This document shows, one piece after another, positions 37,297 through 45,856 of a stretch of DNA of 64,000 nucleotides. Position 1 is the first letter of the stretch; the number at the start of each line of letters is the position of its first letter. The notes beneath the pieces are model-generated. The model made no database searches and was not told the DNA's origin. It saw only the letters and a program-made list of their open reading frames with translations. The translations under genes were made by a program, and so were the position numbers. This DNA comes from Streptomyces lincolnensis (GTDB lineage: Bacteria; Actinomycetota; Actinomycetes; Streptomycetales; Streptomycetaceae). The DNA lies in the NCBI RefSeq assembly GCF_001685355.1, contig NZ_CP016438.1, positions 8,494,001 to 8,558,000 on the forward strand, written 5' to 3'.

Positions 37297-37412
37297 GGCT
37301 CCTCCTGTGCAGACTACGGTGTTCCGACAGGTTGTGCGCACACCGCACAGTAGTGCTCAGTTGGTGTTCAGGGAACGGAGAACCGGCCGTCCGACTCGTT
37401 CAACAGGCATGG

Positions 37413-37434
37413 CTGACAGAATTGTTGACAGTCA
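37413..37434. promoter_or_regulatory. CTGACAG/TGACAGTCA repeats upstream of IclR gene
   Basis: CTGACAG at 37413-37419 and the palindromic TGACAGTCA at 37426-37434 lie just before the IclR start, probably an autoregulatory operator. The inverse CTGTCAG appears twice before the Rieske operon (40501-40559). A separate palindrome TGTGCGCACA lies at 37333-37342 in the same divergent region. Confidence 0.5.
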
Positions 37435-37444
37435 GGAGATCGTG

Positions 37445-38296
37445 ATGCACCCGGCAGCCCGCGCACCGCATTTCGTGAGGTCCTTCGAGCGCGGCCTCGC
37501 CGTCATCCGCTCCTTCGACGCCGACCATCCCGCCCGCACGCTCAGCGAGGTGGCCCGCGCCTGCGACCTGACCCGCGCCGCCGCCCGCCGACTGCTGCTC
37601 ACCCTCGCCGACCTGGGCTACGTCCACTGCGACGGCCGGCTGTTCCGGCTCACCCCGCGCGTCCTGGAACTCGGCTACGCCTATCTCGCGGGCCTGACGC
37701 TGCCGCAGATCGCCGAGCCGCACCTGGAGCAACTCGTCGCCCAGGTCAAGGAGTCGTCGTCCCTGTGCGTCCTCGACGGCGACGACATCGTGTACGTGGC
37801 CCGCGTGCCCACCCGCCGCATCATGTCGGCGTCGATCACCGTGGGCACCCGCTTCCCCGCCTACGCCACCTCCGTCGGCAGGATCATGCTCGCCGATCTG
37901 CCGGACGGCCAACTCGACGCCCGGCTGGGGCGTTTGGAACTGCGCCCCCTGACCGGGCGGACCATCGTCGCGCCCGTGGCGCTACGGGCCGAACTGGGGC
38001 GCGTACGCCGTCAGGGGTACGCCCTGGTCGACCAGGAACTGGAGGAGGGGCTGCGGTCGGTGGCGGCCCCCGTGCGGGACCGGGGCGGCGCGGTGGTGGC
38101 CGCCGTGAACATCGCCGTGCACGCCGGCCGGACCTCCGTGGCAGCGGTCCGCCGCGACCTGCTGCCGCCCCTGCTGGCGGCGGTGGCCCGGATCGAGGCG
38201 GACCTGAAGATCACAGATCCAGCACCAGTCGCTTCCCCCGGCACCGGGACACACAGATCATCATCGTCTCCCCGGCCTCCCGCTCCTCGTCCGTGA
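37445..38296 (+). CDS. IclR-family transcriptional regulator
   Basis: 283 residues. N-terminal winged helix (SFERGLAVIRSFDADHPART, ACDLTRAAARRLLLTLADLG) followed by the IclR effector domain (LCVLDGDDIVYVARVPTRR, ITVGTRFPAYATSVGRIMLA, VDQELEEGLRSVAAPVRD). It resembles PcaR/PobR-type aromatic-pathway regulators. ATG 37445 has AGGAG 6 nt upstream; ATG 37409 has none. The last 28 residues overlap the 3' end of the convergent reductase gene and are Ser/Pro-rich, an unusual tail. Confidence 0.93.
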   Translation: MHPAARAPHFVRSFERGLAVIRSFDADHPARTLSEVARACDLTRAAARRLLLTLADLGYVHCDGRLFRLTPRVLELGYAYLAGLTLPQIAEPHLEQLVAQVKESSSLCVLDGDDIVYVARVPTRRIMSASITVGTRFPAYATSVGRIMLADLPDGQLDARLGRLELRPLTGRTIVAPVALRAELGRVRRQGYALVDQELEEGLRSVAAPVRDRGGAVVAAVNIAVHAGRTSVAAVRRDLLPPLLAAVARIEADLKITDPAPVASPGTGTHRSSSSPRPPAPRP

Positions 38297-39146
38297 GGAC
38301 GGAGTCCCGGTGGTCCGGGGCGCCTTCGAGGACATCGGTCTCGCAGGTCCCGCACGTGCCCTCGGTGCAGGAGAACAGCACCTCCACCCCGGCGGCGCGC
38401 ACGGCGTCCAGTACGGAGACGTCCGGGGCGACCGTCACCGTCCTGCCGCTCTGCGCCAGTTCGACCTCGAACCCGGTGTTCTCGCCGGTCTCCTGCTCCT
38501 TCGGCGCGAACCGCTCCACGTGCAGCAGTCCGGCCGGGCAGCGCTCCTCCACCGCGTCCAGCAGCGGCCCCGGCCCGCAGCAGTAGACGAGGGTGCCCTC
38601 GGGCACGTCGTCGAGCACCGACGCCAGGTCCAGCAGCCCGGTCTCGTCCTGCGGGGCGACGGTGACGCGGTCGCCGTAACGGCTCAACTCCTCGGTGAAC
38701 GCCATGGAGTTGCGGCTGCGACCGCCGTAGAGCAGGCTCCACTCGGCGCCCCGGGACTCCGCCTGCGCCAGCATCGGCAGGATCGGAGTGATGCCGATGC
38801 CGCCGGCGACGAAGCGGTAACGCGGGGCCGGCTCCAGGGCGAAGTGGTTGCGCGGCCCGCGCACCCCGACCTTGTCGCCCTGCCCCAACTCCTGGTGCAC
38901 ATGGGCGGATCCACCGCGCCCGGCCGGCTCGCGCAACACGGCGATCCGCCAGGCGGTGCGGTCGGCCGGATCGCCGCACAGCGAGTACTGCCGCTCCAGA
39001 CCGGGTCCGAGCACGACGTCGATGTGGGCGCCCGGCTCCCACGCCGGGAGCTCCTCGCCCAGCGGGTGACGCAGGGTCAGGGCGAGGACGCCGTCGGCCG
39101 CGGACTCCCGGCGGTCGACGACGAGTTCGGCTTCGTACAGGCTCAT
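38211..39146 (-). CDS. VanB-like oxidoreductase (flavin/NAD/2Fe-2S reductase)
   Basis: 311 residues. Flavin motif RQYSLCGDP near 73, NAD motif GGIGITPILPM, and a C-terminal plant-type 2Fe-2S domain with CTEGTCGTC and a fourth Cys in CVSRCRG. Phthalate dioxygenase reductase/VanB family: passes electrons from NADH to the Rieske oxygenase. ATG 39146 overlaps the stop of the 67-residue gene. Its 3' end overlaps the IclR gene by 86 bp. Confidence 0.94.
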   Translation of the reverse strand: MSLYEAELVVDRRESAADGVLALTLRHPLGEELPAWEPGAHIDVVLGPGLERQYSLCGDPADRTAWRIAVLREPAGRGGSAHVHQELGQGDKVGVRGPRNHFALEPAPRYRFVAGGIGITPILPMLAQAESRGAEWSLLYGGRSRNSMAFTEELSRYGDRVTVAPQDETGLLDLASVLDDVPEGTLVYCCGPGPLLDAVEERCPAGLLHVERFAPKEQETGENTGFEVELAQSGRTVTVAPDVSVLDAVRAAGVEVLFSCTEGTCGTCETDVLEGAPDHRDSVLTDEEREAGETMMICVSRCRGKRLVLDL

Positions 39147-39346
39147 GAGTCGTGTCCTCGCGGCTCGTGTCCTTGCGGCTCGTGTCCTGGCGGTTGGTGG
39201 CCTTGCGGGTGGGCGAGCATCCACTCCCACATCTCGATCGGGTCCTGGGAGGTGTGCTCGCGGCCGCAGTGACAGGTGCCGTGCAGGATGTCCGTGCCCG
39301 GCAGCCAGTCGATGCGGTAGATCTCCCCGGTGGGACCGGCACTCAC
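39143..39346 (-). CDS. 67-residue Cys/His protein with pentapeptide His repeats
   Basis: GTG 39346 overlaps the oxygenase stop (GTGA) and its TGA overlaps the reductase start (ATGA), so it is translated as part of the three-gene operon. The sequence has a possible metal site CHCGREH (Cys25, Cys27, His31) and then His at 50, 55, 60 and 65 in GHxP(x) pentapeptides. The pattern suggests metal binding, perhaps iron delivery or assembly for the Rieske enzyme. I do not recognise a family; it is too short for a ferredoxin. Confidence 0.8.
   Translation of the reverse strand: MSAGPTGEIYRIDWLPGTDILHGTCHCGREHTSQDPIEMWEWMLAHPQGHQPPGHEPQGHEPRGHDS
39146..39205 (-). repeat. Four 15-bp tandem repeats inside the 67-residue gene
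   Basis: Plus-strand units at 39146, 39161, 39176 and 39191 follow CGGCTCGTGTCCTTG with changes. They encode the GHEPQ-type pentapeptides. Same period as the array at 32080. Confidence 0.85.
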
Positions 39347-40407
39347 AGGACCTTCTCCACGGGCTTGTCGCCCTCCTCGACCAGCCGGGCGAGGATACGG
39401 CGGGCGGCGAGGCCGCCGGTGTCGATGTTGATGCTCAGCTCCTGGTAGCCGGTGCGTTCGGTGCCGAGCGTCTTCTGGAGCAGGTTGAGCGCGTCGACGT
39501 CCTGCATGACCACGGTGTGGTTGTTGCCCCGCAGGAACTCGGTGACCTCGTCGCTCTCGGTCGCCCAGTCCCGCGAGACCATCCAGAAGTCGTACACCTT
39601 GCCGTCGGCGGACGGGGTGATGGCGTACGTGATCTCGGTGTGGAAGCCGTTCGGGTCGCTGCCGTCCGCCTCGGGCACCACACCGACCGGGGCGATCCGG
39701 CTGTGCAGCAGGTACAGACAGGGCGCGTGGTACTCGATGTCCTGCCAGCGGGTGATCCGGCCCTCGATACCGGTCGACTTGGCGTAGAACGGCGGGCACT
39801 CGGCGTCGTCCATGTGCCGGCTCACCCGCACGATGCCCGCGCCCTCGTCCACCTCGGTGGTGATCGGTGTCTCGGCGACCTCGGGGGTGCCGATGTAACC
39901 GCCGTGCAGATACGTCTCGTGGGAGAGGTCCAGGAGGTTGTCGACGAGGAGACCGTAGTCGGCGTCGATGGGTTCCATGCCGCGCACGGTGGTCCAGCCG
40001 GGGGCGTCCAGGTGCTTGGCGCGCGGAATGGTGCCGGGGTCCGCGAGGGCCGCGTCGCCGATCCACACCCAGATCAGGGAGTCCTGCTCGACCACTGGGT
40101 AGGAGGCGACCCGGGCGGTGCGGGGGACGCGTTTCTGCCCGGGCACGTACACGCAGGTACCCGTCGTGTCGTAGGTGAAGCCGTGGTAGCCGCACACGAT
40201 CCGGTCACCGTCCAGGCCGCTCTCCGAGAGCGGGTAGCGACGGTGCACACAACGGTCGTGCAGCGCGACCGGCGTGCCCTCGTCCTGCGTCCGGTAGAAG
40301 ACGATGGGCTCACCGAGGATCGTCCGACCGAGCAACTCCCGCCCGACCTCGTGGCTGTAGGCGGCGACGTACCACTGGTTCCTGGCGAAGGCGGTCATGT
40401 GAGGCAT
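39343..40407 (-). CDS. Rieske oxygenase, vanillate O-demethylase VanA-like
   Basis: 354 residues. Rieske ligands Cys53/His55 and Cys72/His75 in CVHRRYPL and CGYHGF; catalytic iron histidines 163 and 168 with the bridging Asp in DNLLDLSHETYLHGG. Single-subunit oxygenases of this type O-demethylate or hydroxylate aromatic acids with the VanB-like partner encoded two genes later. ATG 40407 preferred; ATG 40398 also possible but without ribosome site. Substrate may be vanillate, another methoxy-aromatic, or an aryl sulfonate given the SsuA-like importer nearby. Confidence 0.92.
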   Translation of the reverse strand: MPHMTAFARNQWYVAAYSHEVGRELLGRTILGEPIVFYRTQDEGTPVALHDRCVHRRYPLSESGLDGDRIVCGYHGFTYDTTGTCVYVPGQKRVPRTARVASYPVVEQDSLIWVWIGDAALADPGTIPRAKHLDAPGWTTVRGMEPIDADYGLLVDNLLDLSHETYLHGGYIGTPEVAETPITTEVDEGAGIVRVSRHMDDAECPPFYAKSTGIEGRITRWQDIEYHAPCLYLLHSRIAPVGVVPEADGSDPNGFHTEITYAITPSADGKVYDFWMVSRDWATESDEVTEFLRGNNHTVVMQDVDALNLLQKTLGTERTGYQELSINIDTGGLAARRILARLVEEGDKPVEKVL

Positions 40408-41124
40408 GGGGTTCCCGTCCCTGTCGGCGAGGCTTCGTCGCCCCGGGTGCCGTGGTTGGAATCAGGCTCGTGAAACTTACATCGGCTCGGCAAGACGGCT
40501 TCTGTCAGGCGGAAGGACTTTTGTAAAGGTGCTGGTCAGATCCCTGCTCTGTCAGATCCTAGTCGCCGGAGCGGAGGGCCGGGCAGTGCACTGACTGGCG
40601 TTAATCGCCCAAACATGTCCACTTGGTTTGAAATGTGAGTCTCCTCTGTCGATAGCGGCTCGGTACAGCGGCAGGAATCAGCATTACTGCAGGTCAATTA
40701 CTGATCGTTTTGGAGTTCGGGGCCCTCGGGGCGAATCCGGGGCGAATCCGCACCCTTTTCGGCCTCGCTGATGGAGGCAGCGCGGCGAGCAGTCGGACCG
40801 ATGAGCCGTTGAAGAGGTACTGAGCGGCTGTGGTCGTGACACCCTCGGCCGCACTGATCGCCCGGGTACCACGCCCGACGGGCGGGCCCAACCTCGCGCA
40901 GCAACGAGACAGCGTGCCGTCGGATCAGGAGGGGCTCCGCCCGCCGGCGAAAATCCGCGTGGTCGGCTGACCGGGTCTGCCGTACGGAGGGTGTTCGGGC
41001 GCCTCGGCGACTCCTAAGCCCTCGTCCCGCAGCGGCTGGGCAGCCGCAGTCCTCGGTATTTTCCTGATGGTCGTTCGGGCTGGTGATGCACATCGTCACC
41101 GCATCCCGTCGGCGTTCTGTGGCC
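40408..41124. other. 717-bp region without recognisable gene
   Basis: Apart from the Rieske control region (about 40408-40600) I find no gene with convincing start, ribosome site and composition. A minus-strand frame (40694-41099) is open but reads Arg/Pro/Ser-rich and unlike a folded protein. A perfect tandem 11-mer GGGGCGAATCC is at 40728-40749. AT content is higher near 40600-40720. The stretch may be scar tissue of an old integration; see findings. Confidence 0.5.
40501..40559 (-). promoter_or_regulatory. Repeated TCTGTCAG / TCAGATCC motifs before Rieske operon
   Basis: TCTGTCAG occurs at 40501-40508 and 40548-40555; TCAGATCC at 40536-40543 and 40552-40559. All lie 95-150 bp upstream of the Rieske start. 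CTGTCAG is the inverse of the CTGACAG before the IclR gene, so IclR is a candidate ligand. Confidence 0.45.
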
Positions 41125-41784
41125 TCACGGCAGGCCGAGGCCTGCGTCCCGGGCCAGGGCTACGGCTTCCGCGCGGGTACGCGCGCGGAGTTTGGCCAGG
41201 ACGTCGCTGACCCGGTTACGTACCGTCTTTTCGGAGAGGGACAGGTGACGGGCGATCGATGTGTTGTCCAGGCCGCGGGAGAGCAGGTCGAGGATCTGTC
41301 GCTCCCGGTCGGTGAGTTGGGGGAAGGGCAGCGTGTCCCGGGCCGCGTGCGGCGAGGCGAAGTGGGCGAGTACCCGCTGGGCGATGCGGGGGCCGAAGAC
41401 GGCTTCGCCGCGTGCGGCGCCCAGCAGGGCCCGGTGGACGTCCGCGCCGTCGGCCTCCTTCAGCAGATACCCGCAGGCCCCTGCGCGCAGCGCCGCGAAG
41501 ACCGAGTCGTCGTCCTCGTCCATGGTGAGGACGACGACCGCGACCTCGGGATGGACGGTGGTGATCCGGGCGGTCGCCTCGAGACCGCCGACCCCGGGCA
41601 TGCGCAGATCCATGAGCACGATGTGCGGCAGCAGCCGTGCGGCGGCGGCAACGGCTTCGGCCCCGTCGGAGGCCTCCCCGACGACGGTGACGCCGGGCAG
41701 GTCGCCGAGTACCGTCGCCATCCCCGCCCGGAAGATGGGATGGTCGTCGACGACGAGGACGGTCACAGGCTGCGGCTGGCTCAT
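41125..41784 (-). CDS. NarL/FixJ-type response regulator
   Basis: 219 residues. Receiver domain with acidic pair in VVDDHP, phospho-acceptor Asp in LMDLRMPG and Lys in LLKEAD; C-terminal LuxR helix-turn-helix (LTDRERQILDLLSRGLDNTS, then LSLSEKTVRNRVSDVLAKL). ATG 41784 with AGGAGG. Follows the kinase gene by 48 bp, so cognate partner. Confidence 0.95.
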   Translation of the reverse strand: MSQPQPVTVLVVDDHPIFRAGMATVLGDLPGVTVVGEASDGAEAVAAAARLLPHIVLMDLRMPGVGGLEATARITTVHPEVAVVVLTMDEDDDSVFAALRAGACGYLLKEADGADVHRALLGAARGEAVFGPRIAQRVLAHFASPHAARDTLPFPQLTDRERQILDLLSRGLDNTSIARHLSLSEKTVRNRVSDVLAKLRARTRAEAVALARDAGLGLP

Positions 41785-41832
41785 CTCGCCCCCTCCTGTT
41801 TCGGCGTCCCCCACGGGGCGCTCGCGGGTCGG

Positions 41833-43860
41833 TCAGGCAGTGGCACGTGTCGCCTCTTGAGGGAGCGGCACCCTGGCCTGCACCGAGGTGCCGCCGCCCG
41901 GGGTCGGGGTGATCGCCAGCCGGCCACCGACCTCCGCCGCGCGTTCGCTCATGCTGCGCAGGCCCACACCCGCACGGTGCCGGGGCGGGATGCCGCAGCC
42001 GTTGTCCTCGACGGTCAGAACGAGAAACCCGGCGGTGACGTGGGCGGTGAGGGTGAGACGGCCCGATGCGCTGTGCTTGAGGGCGTTGCCCACCGCTTCG
42101 GCCGCTATCGCGTACGCCGCCACCTCGACGGAGGCGGGGAGTTCGGCGCAGGCAGAGGTGACCGAGCAGCGGCAGGCGGGAACGTCGTAGCCGGCAAGCA
42201 GTTCCCGTAGCGCGCCGCAGAGGCCGAGTTGGTCGAGCACGGCGGGGCGCAGGCCGTTCACGACGGTGCGCAGATCACCGACTGTCGTGCGCAGCCGGTC
42301 CCGCACCACCCTGATGGCGTCCGCGAGCCCGGGGTCAGTGGCCCTGCGGGCCAGGGAGTCCAGCTGGTGGGCGGTACCGGCCAGGGAGGGGCCGACGCCG
42401 TCGTGGAGGTCGGCGCGGAGCCGGCGGCGTTCCTCCTCCCGGACGGCGACGATGTGGGACCGGCTGCGGGCCACGTCCTCGACGAGCCCCGCCGCGTACG
42501 CGAGGGTCGCTGCCCGCGCCGCGACCTCCTCGGCCGCGGCCCGCTGCTGCGCGGTCCAGGGCTCAGCAGTACGCCGCCGCCCCAGGTGAAGTTCGCCGAC
42601 CCGGCGGCCGAGCGCCAGGCAGGGCACGGTCCGCCAGCCCGCACCGGGAACGGGTATGCCGGAGGTCGCCGTCACGGCCGGTCCGGTGAATGCCGCGTAC
42701 GGCAGGCGCAGTGCGCGGCGGAGTTCGTCGACCAGGAGTCGCATGGCCTCGGCTGGTTCCGAGGCGGGGGCGAGGTGGCGGCCGACGCGGGCCATCACTG
42801 CGTACGGATCGTGGCGGTGTCCGAACAGCAGCCGGTCCACGGCCGATTGGACCGCCCCGCGCCCGGCTGCCGCAAGAAGCGCGGCCGCGGCGATCGCGGC
42901 CGTGCCGCCAAGCGAACCGGGCGCGAGGGTTCCCACGCCCGCGACGACAGCCAGATAGACGCCAAGGACCAGTCCGCTCAGCAGGGTGAAGACGATGGCC
43001 CGGCTGAGTACCACCTCGACGTCGTAGAGGCGGTGGCGCAGCATCGCCACGGCGATACCCGCCGGTGGGCCGAGCAGCCCGGCCACCATCAGCAGGTCGG
43101 TCAGCAACTGAGGAAGTTGCCCGGTGGTGAAGCCCGCGCCGGTGAACGTGATGGTCATCAGGAGACCGCCGAGCATCAGCCACTGCAGCTGGGAGCGCTC
43201 CACGCCGCGTGCCGCACGGGTGCGTAGCACCATGAAGAAGCATGCCGCGGCGGTGCCGGCGGCCATGCATATAGCGGAGGACGCGTACATGACAGTGTGC
43301 AGCCACTCCGCCCCCCGTACAGCCAGCGGGTTGGCCAGGGCGGGCACCGGATCGGTGCCGCTCGGACGCAGCATCGCGGCGAGGGTGCCGGTCGTGGCGA
43401 CGGCGATGACGGTCCACGCGAGCACCCGGCGCGGGCGGGTGCCGAGCCGTCCGTACGGGAAGAACAGCGGCACCAGAGGGGTCGCGAAGAAGTAGACCAC
43501 GAACCCCCAGCAGCCCAGCCAGGCCCCGAACTGCCAGCCGGGCAGGGGGTGTTCAGCGACCAGCTGCGAATAGCCGGCGTAGTAGGTGAGCAGGTGGTAC
43601 GGGCCGATCAGCGCGGGCGCCATCATCAGCCAGACCAGCCGATTGCGCGGCTGGACGCGGGCCACCGCCGCGCCGAGCAGTGGCCACACCGTGCCCAGTA
43701 CCAGATCGCTCCAGATCAGCTCGCTGAGCTCGACCTGCCGGGACAGCGCCGCGTGCGCCGGCGCGGTGGCAACGCAGCTCGCGGCGCCGACTCCCGCGAC
43801 GGCGTACGCGGCACGGCGCAGCGCGCGGTCCCGTCGGCTTCCTCGGTCCCCCCGGCCCAT
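41833..43860 (-). CDS. Multi-pass membrane histidine kinase (NarL partner)
   Basis: 675 residues. About nine hydrophobic segments in the first 330 residues, then a GAF-like linker, HisKA_3 with the phospho-His in LRADLHDGVGPS, and an HATPase domain (EAVGNALKHS, VEDNGCGIPPRHRAGVGL). Its large membrane part instead of an extracellular sensor suggests sensing of a membrane or lipophilic signal. GTG/ATG choice: ATG 43860. Divergent from the membrane protein at 43977 across 116 bp. Confidence 0.94.
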   Translation of the reverse strand: MGRGDRGSRRDRALRRAAYAVAGVGAASCVATAPAHAALSRQVELSELIWSDLVLGTVWPLLGAAVARVQPRNRLVWLMMAPALIGPYHLLTYYAGYSQLVAEHPLPGWQFGAWLGCWGFVVYFFATPLVPLFFPYGRLGTRPRRVLAWTVIAVATTGTLAAMLRPSGTDPVPALANPLAVRGAEWLHTVMYASSAICMAAGTAAACFFMVLRTRAARGVERSQLQWLMLGGLLMTITFTGAGFTTGQLPQLLTDLLMVAGLLGPPAGIAVAMLRHRLYDVEVVLSRAIVFTLLSGLVLGVYLAVVAGVGTLAPGSLGGTAAIAAAALLAAAGRGAVQSAVDRLLFGHRHDPYAVMARVGRHLAPASEPAEAMRLLVDELRRALRLPYAAFTGPAVTATSGIPVPGAGWRTVPCLALGRRVGELHLGRRRTAEPWTAQQRAAAEEVAARAATLAYAAGLVEDVARSRSHIVAVREEERRRLRADLHDGVGPSLAGTAHQLDSLARRATDPGLADAIRVVRDRLRTTVGDLRTVVNGLRPAVLDQLGLCGALRELLAGYDVPACRCSVTSACAELPASVEVAAYAIAAEAVGNALKHSASGRLTLTAHVTAGFLVLTVEDNGCGIPPRHRAGVGLRSMSERAAEVGGRLAITPTPGGGTSVQARVPLPQEATRATA

Positions 43861-43976
43861 GGGGACATGGTGGCGTACGGATATCCCGGGCGAAAGGGAC
43901 TGGTGTCCCTGTTGCCCGGGACGCCGCCGCGTGGACAGTGCTGCTCAACCGGTCACACCCAAGGGAGTTGAGGGTC

Positions 43977-44672
43977 ATGGCAGCAGTGGATCCGGGAGCA
44001 ATGGCCGGCGCGGTCCGGTCCGGTGGCGGCAATGGGCGGGCCAAGTGGCCGCTCTACGGGGTTGCGGCAGGCCTGCTCGGTGTCGTTGCTACGTTCGTCG
44101 CCGATCCGCGGAGCGGCGTCGTGGAGACAGAACGCGTCGACGCGTCCATCCTGGGCGAGCTCTCTCGCGGTACCGCCCACCTGGGGCTGGTGGCGGGGTT
44201 CGCCACCGTCGCCCTCCTGCTTGTACTGGCAGCGGCCTGGCGGCGGCAGGTGGAACCGCGGGTGCCGGGCAGTACGGCGGCGCATGTGGTGAGCGGCGCG
44301 CTGACGGCCTCGGCGGCCGGCCTGACGTACGGCTACGGCTGGAAGGGAGCGCTGGCCATCTATCTGCCGGCGGGGATGAATGAAAAGTCCTTCGGCGACG
44401 ACGGCCTATTCGTGTACTTCATGCTCAATGACTTCGGGGGTTACATCGGCTGGCTGGGTGTGGTCGTGGCGGCCGGGGCGATCGCGTGGATGGCTCTGCG
44501 CGAACGCACGGTATCGCGCTGGATCGGTGTGCTGAGCCTGCTGCCGGTGCTGGCGGTGACGGTCTTCGCGGGGGCGACCGGGCTGCCCGGCTTCCAGGGC
44601 GTGGTCGGGCCGGTGTGGCTGCTGATCGCGTTCGCCGGGCTCGCGGCCGGACGTAGCACGATCGTCCGCTGA
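43977..44672 (+). CDS. Small membrane protein, unknown function
   Basis: 231 residues from ATG 43977 (GGGAG upstream). Five hydrophobic stretches, among them LYGVAAGLLGVVATFVA, LVAGFATVALLLVLAAAW, WLGVVVAAGAIAWMAL, and VWLLIAFAGLAAG. Between segments 3 and 4 is an exposed loop with NEKSFGDDGLFVYFMLNDFG. No family recognised. Divergent from the two-component system and the first gene of the unusual cassette, so possibly its target. Confidence 0.8.
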   Translation: MAAVDPGAMAGAVRSGGGNGRAKWPLYGVAAGLLGVVATFVADPRSGVVETERVDASILGELSRGTAHLGLVAGFATVALLLVLAAAWRRQVEPRVPGSTAAHVVSGALTASAAGLTYGYGWKGALAIYLPAGMNEKSFGDDGLFVYFMLNDFGGYIGWLGVVVAAGAIAWMALRERTVSRWIGVLSLLPVLAVTVFAGATGLPGFQGVVGPVWLLIAFAGLAAGRSTIVR

Positions 44673-44819
44673 GCGCCCCGCTTCGGAAGGGTCGTGCAGC
44701 GGTTCGGACGCAAAACCTTCCCGCAACTGATGATCCAGGACTCGCCGCAGGACACGCACCTCCCAGACCAAGGCTCTGCCCCGACGAGCGGGATCGAAAA
44801 AAGCCCACCCACCAGCCAA

Positions 44820-44834
44820 CCGGTGAAGCACCGG
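44820..44834 (+). other. Tight hairpin before the C2-like gene
   Basis: CCGGTGAAGCACCGG forms a 6-bp stem with AAG loop, 26 bp before ATG 44861 in a 188-bp gap. Could be a leader structure, a processing site or a terminator of the membrane protein gene. Confidence 0.45.
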
Positions 44835-44860
44835 CCGGCCACCACACGAAGGACACCACT

Positions 44861-45199
44861 ATGCCCACCGCACGACTGCTGACTCTCACCTGCAACGCCA
44901 CCGAGGACTGGATGGGGGGCGATGAGGTGCTCGTCAAGATCTTCGGCACCCGCTACGGCGAGGCCCACCGTCCCATGAACAACCATCAGACCTGGGACAT
45001 CAACCTCGACGCCCCTTTTGGCACCGACTCGCGGATGCGTATCGAGGTCTGGGACAAGGACCTCGGCTGGTGGCTGGACCCCGACGACCTGTTGGGAGTG
45101 CACTTCGTCAACTCCACCCAGGCCGGCACCGGGCAGAAGTCGGCGGAATTCAACGCCGACGGGGCCAGCTACACCCTCGTCTACGAAGTGGTGGCCTGA
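44861..45199 (+). CDS. C2-like small beta protein
   Basis: 112 residues, no signal peptide, acidic and aromatic. The segment RIEVWDKDLGWWLDPDDLLG has the spacing of a C2-domain Ca-binding loop (VWDKD, then DDLLG), preceded by alternating beta strands (LLTLTCNATED, VLVKIFGTRYG). It may bind Ca2+ or phospholipid as a stand-alone C2-type module. AAGGA precedes ATG 44861. First of four uncharacterised cytosolic proteins in a row. Confidence 0.7.
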   Translation: MPTARLLTLTCNATEDWMGGDEVLVKIFGTRYGEAHRPMNNHQTWDINLDAPFGTDSRMRIEVWDKDLGWWLDPDDLLGVHFVNSTQAGTGQKSAEFNADGASYTLVYEVVA

Positions 45200-45229
45200 C
45201 CGACCATCCGACCAGCAAGAAAGGAGCAC

Positions 45230-45673
45230 ATGAGCATGGCCACTACAACGGAGCACGACAACTGGCCCGTGGTGTCCCTCGAACTCGCCAAGCGGGTCCC
45301 ACTGAACGCCGGCGCGGTAGACGGCCCCCTCCTCACTACCCCGACACCCCTCTTCGCCGGGGCGAACAGCATCGACATGGCACTGGTCGGCGCCGGTGCG
45401 CCCGGTGTGACGGTGCGGGAATTCTGGTGGGGCTTCCACCTACAGATCGACCACGACACGCTGCGGCAGATCCTCGACGCAGCGGACACGGTCAACGACC
45501 TGGTGGTCACCGTCGGCGGCAGCATTCCCAGCCCCGTACAGCCGTGGATTCTGCTGATCGGCCTGTTCGTCGCTGGTACGCACGAGGCGCTGCGCGCCCT
45601 TGACCGAGGTCAGGGCATCTACATCAGCATGAGCTGGTTCGCTCCGGGCGTCTTCGTGCCCACCTCCGTCTGA
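45230..45673 (+). CDS. 147-residue protein, unknown function
   Basis: GTG-less start at ATG 45230 (ATG 45236 in frame). N-terminal half is polar, with REFWWGFHLQIDHDTLRQIL; residues about 100-115 form one hydrophobic segment (PWILLIGLFVAGTHEALRAL) that could be a membrane helix, followed by RGQGIYISMSWFAPGVFVPT. No family recognised. 30 bp after the C2-like gene; AAGGAG ribosome site. A strong inverted repeat follows. Confidence 0.7.
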   Translation: MSMATTTEHDNWPVVSLELAKRVPLNAGAVDGPLLTTPTPLFAGANSIDMALVGAGAPGVTVREFWWGFHLQIDHDTLRQILDAADTVNDLVVTVGGSIPSPVQPWILLIGLFVAGTHEALRALDRGQGIYISMSWFAPGVFVPTSV

Positions 45674-45682
45674 ACAAACAAG

Positions 45683-45726
45683 CCACGCCTGCGGGATGAG
45701 GCACTCGGGCCATTCCACAGGCGTGG
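45683..45726 (+). terminator. Inverted repeat after 147-residue gene
   Basis: CCACGCCTG/CAGGCGTGG, perfect 9-bp arms with 26 nt between, 10 bp after the stop. Partial terminator or RNA-processing signal inside the cassette; the following gene starts 131 bp later. Confidence 0.55.
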
Positions 45727-45856
45727 GCCGGCCACCCCACGGAAGGCCTTCCTGAAGCAGCTGTCTTGACAGAGCAGCCTCAGGGGCGCGGCGGCCTGTA
45801 CTCCGCGCGGCAGCGCACGGGGCGCCACGGCCTCTCAACGACAACAAGGAGGAATG

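Noticed and set aside
40694..41099. Minus-strand ORF in the 717-bp gap
   Set aside because: Reads Arg/Pro/Ser-rich, without ribosome site or family; a recombinase tail was considered but cannot be shown.
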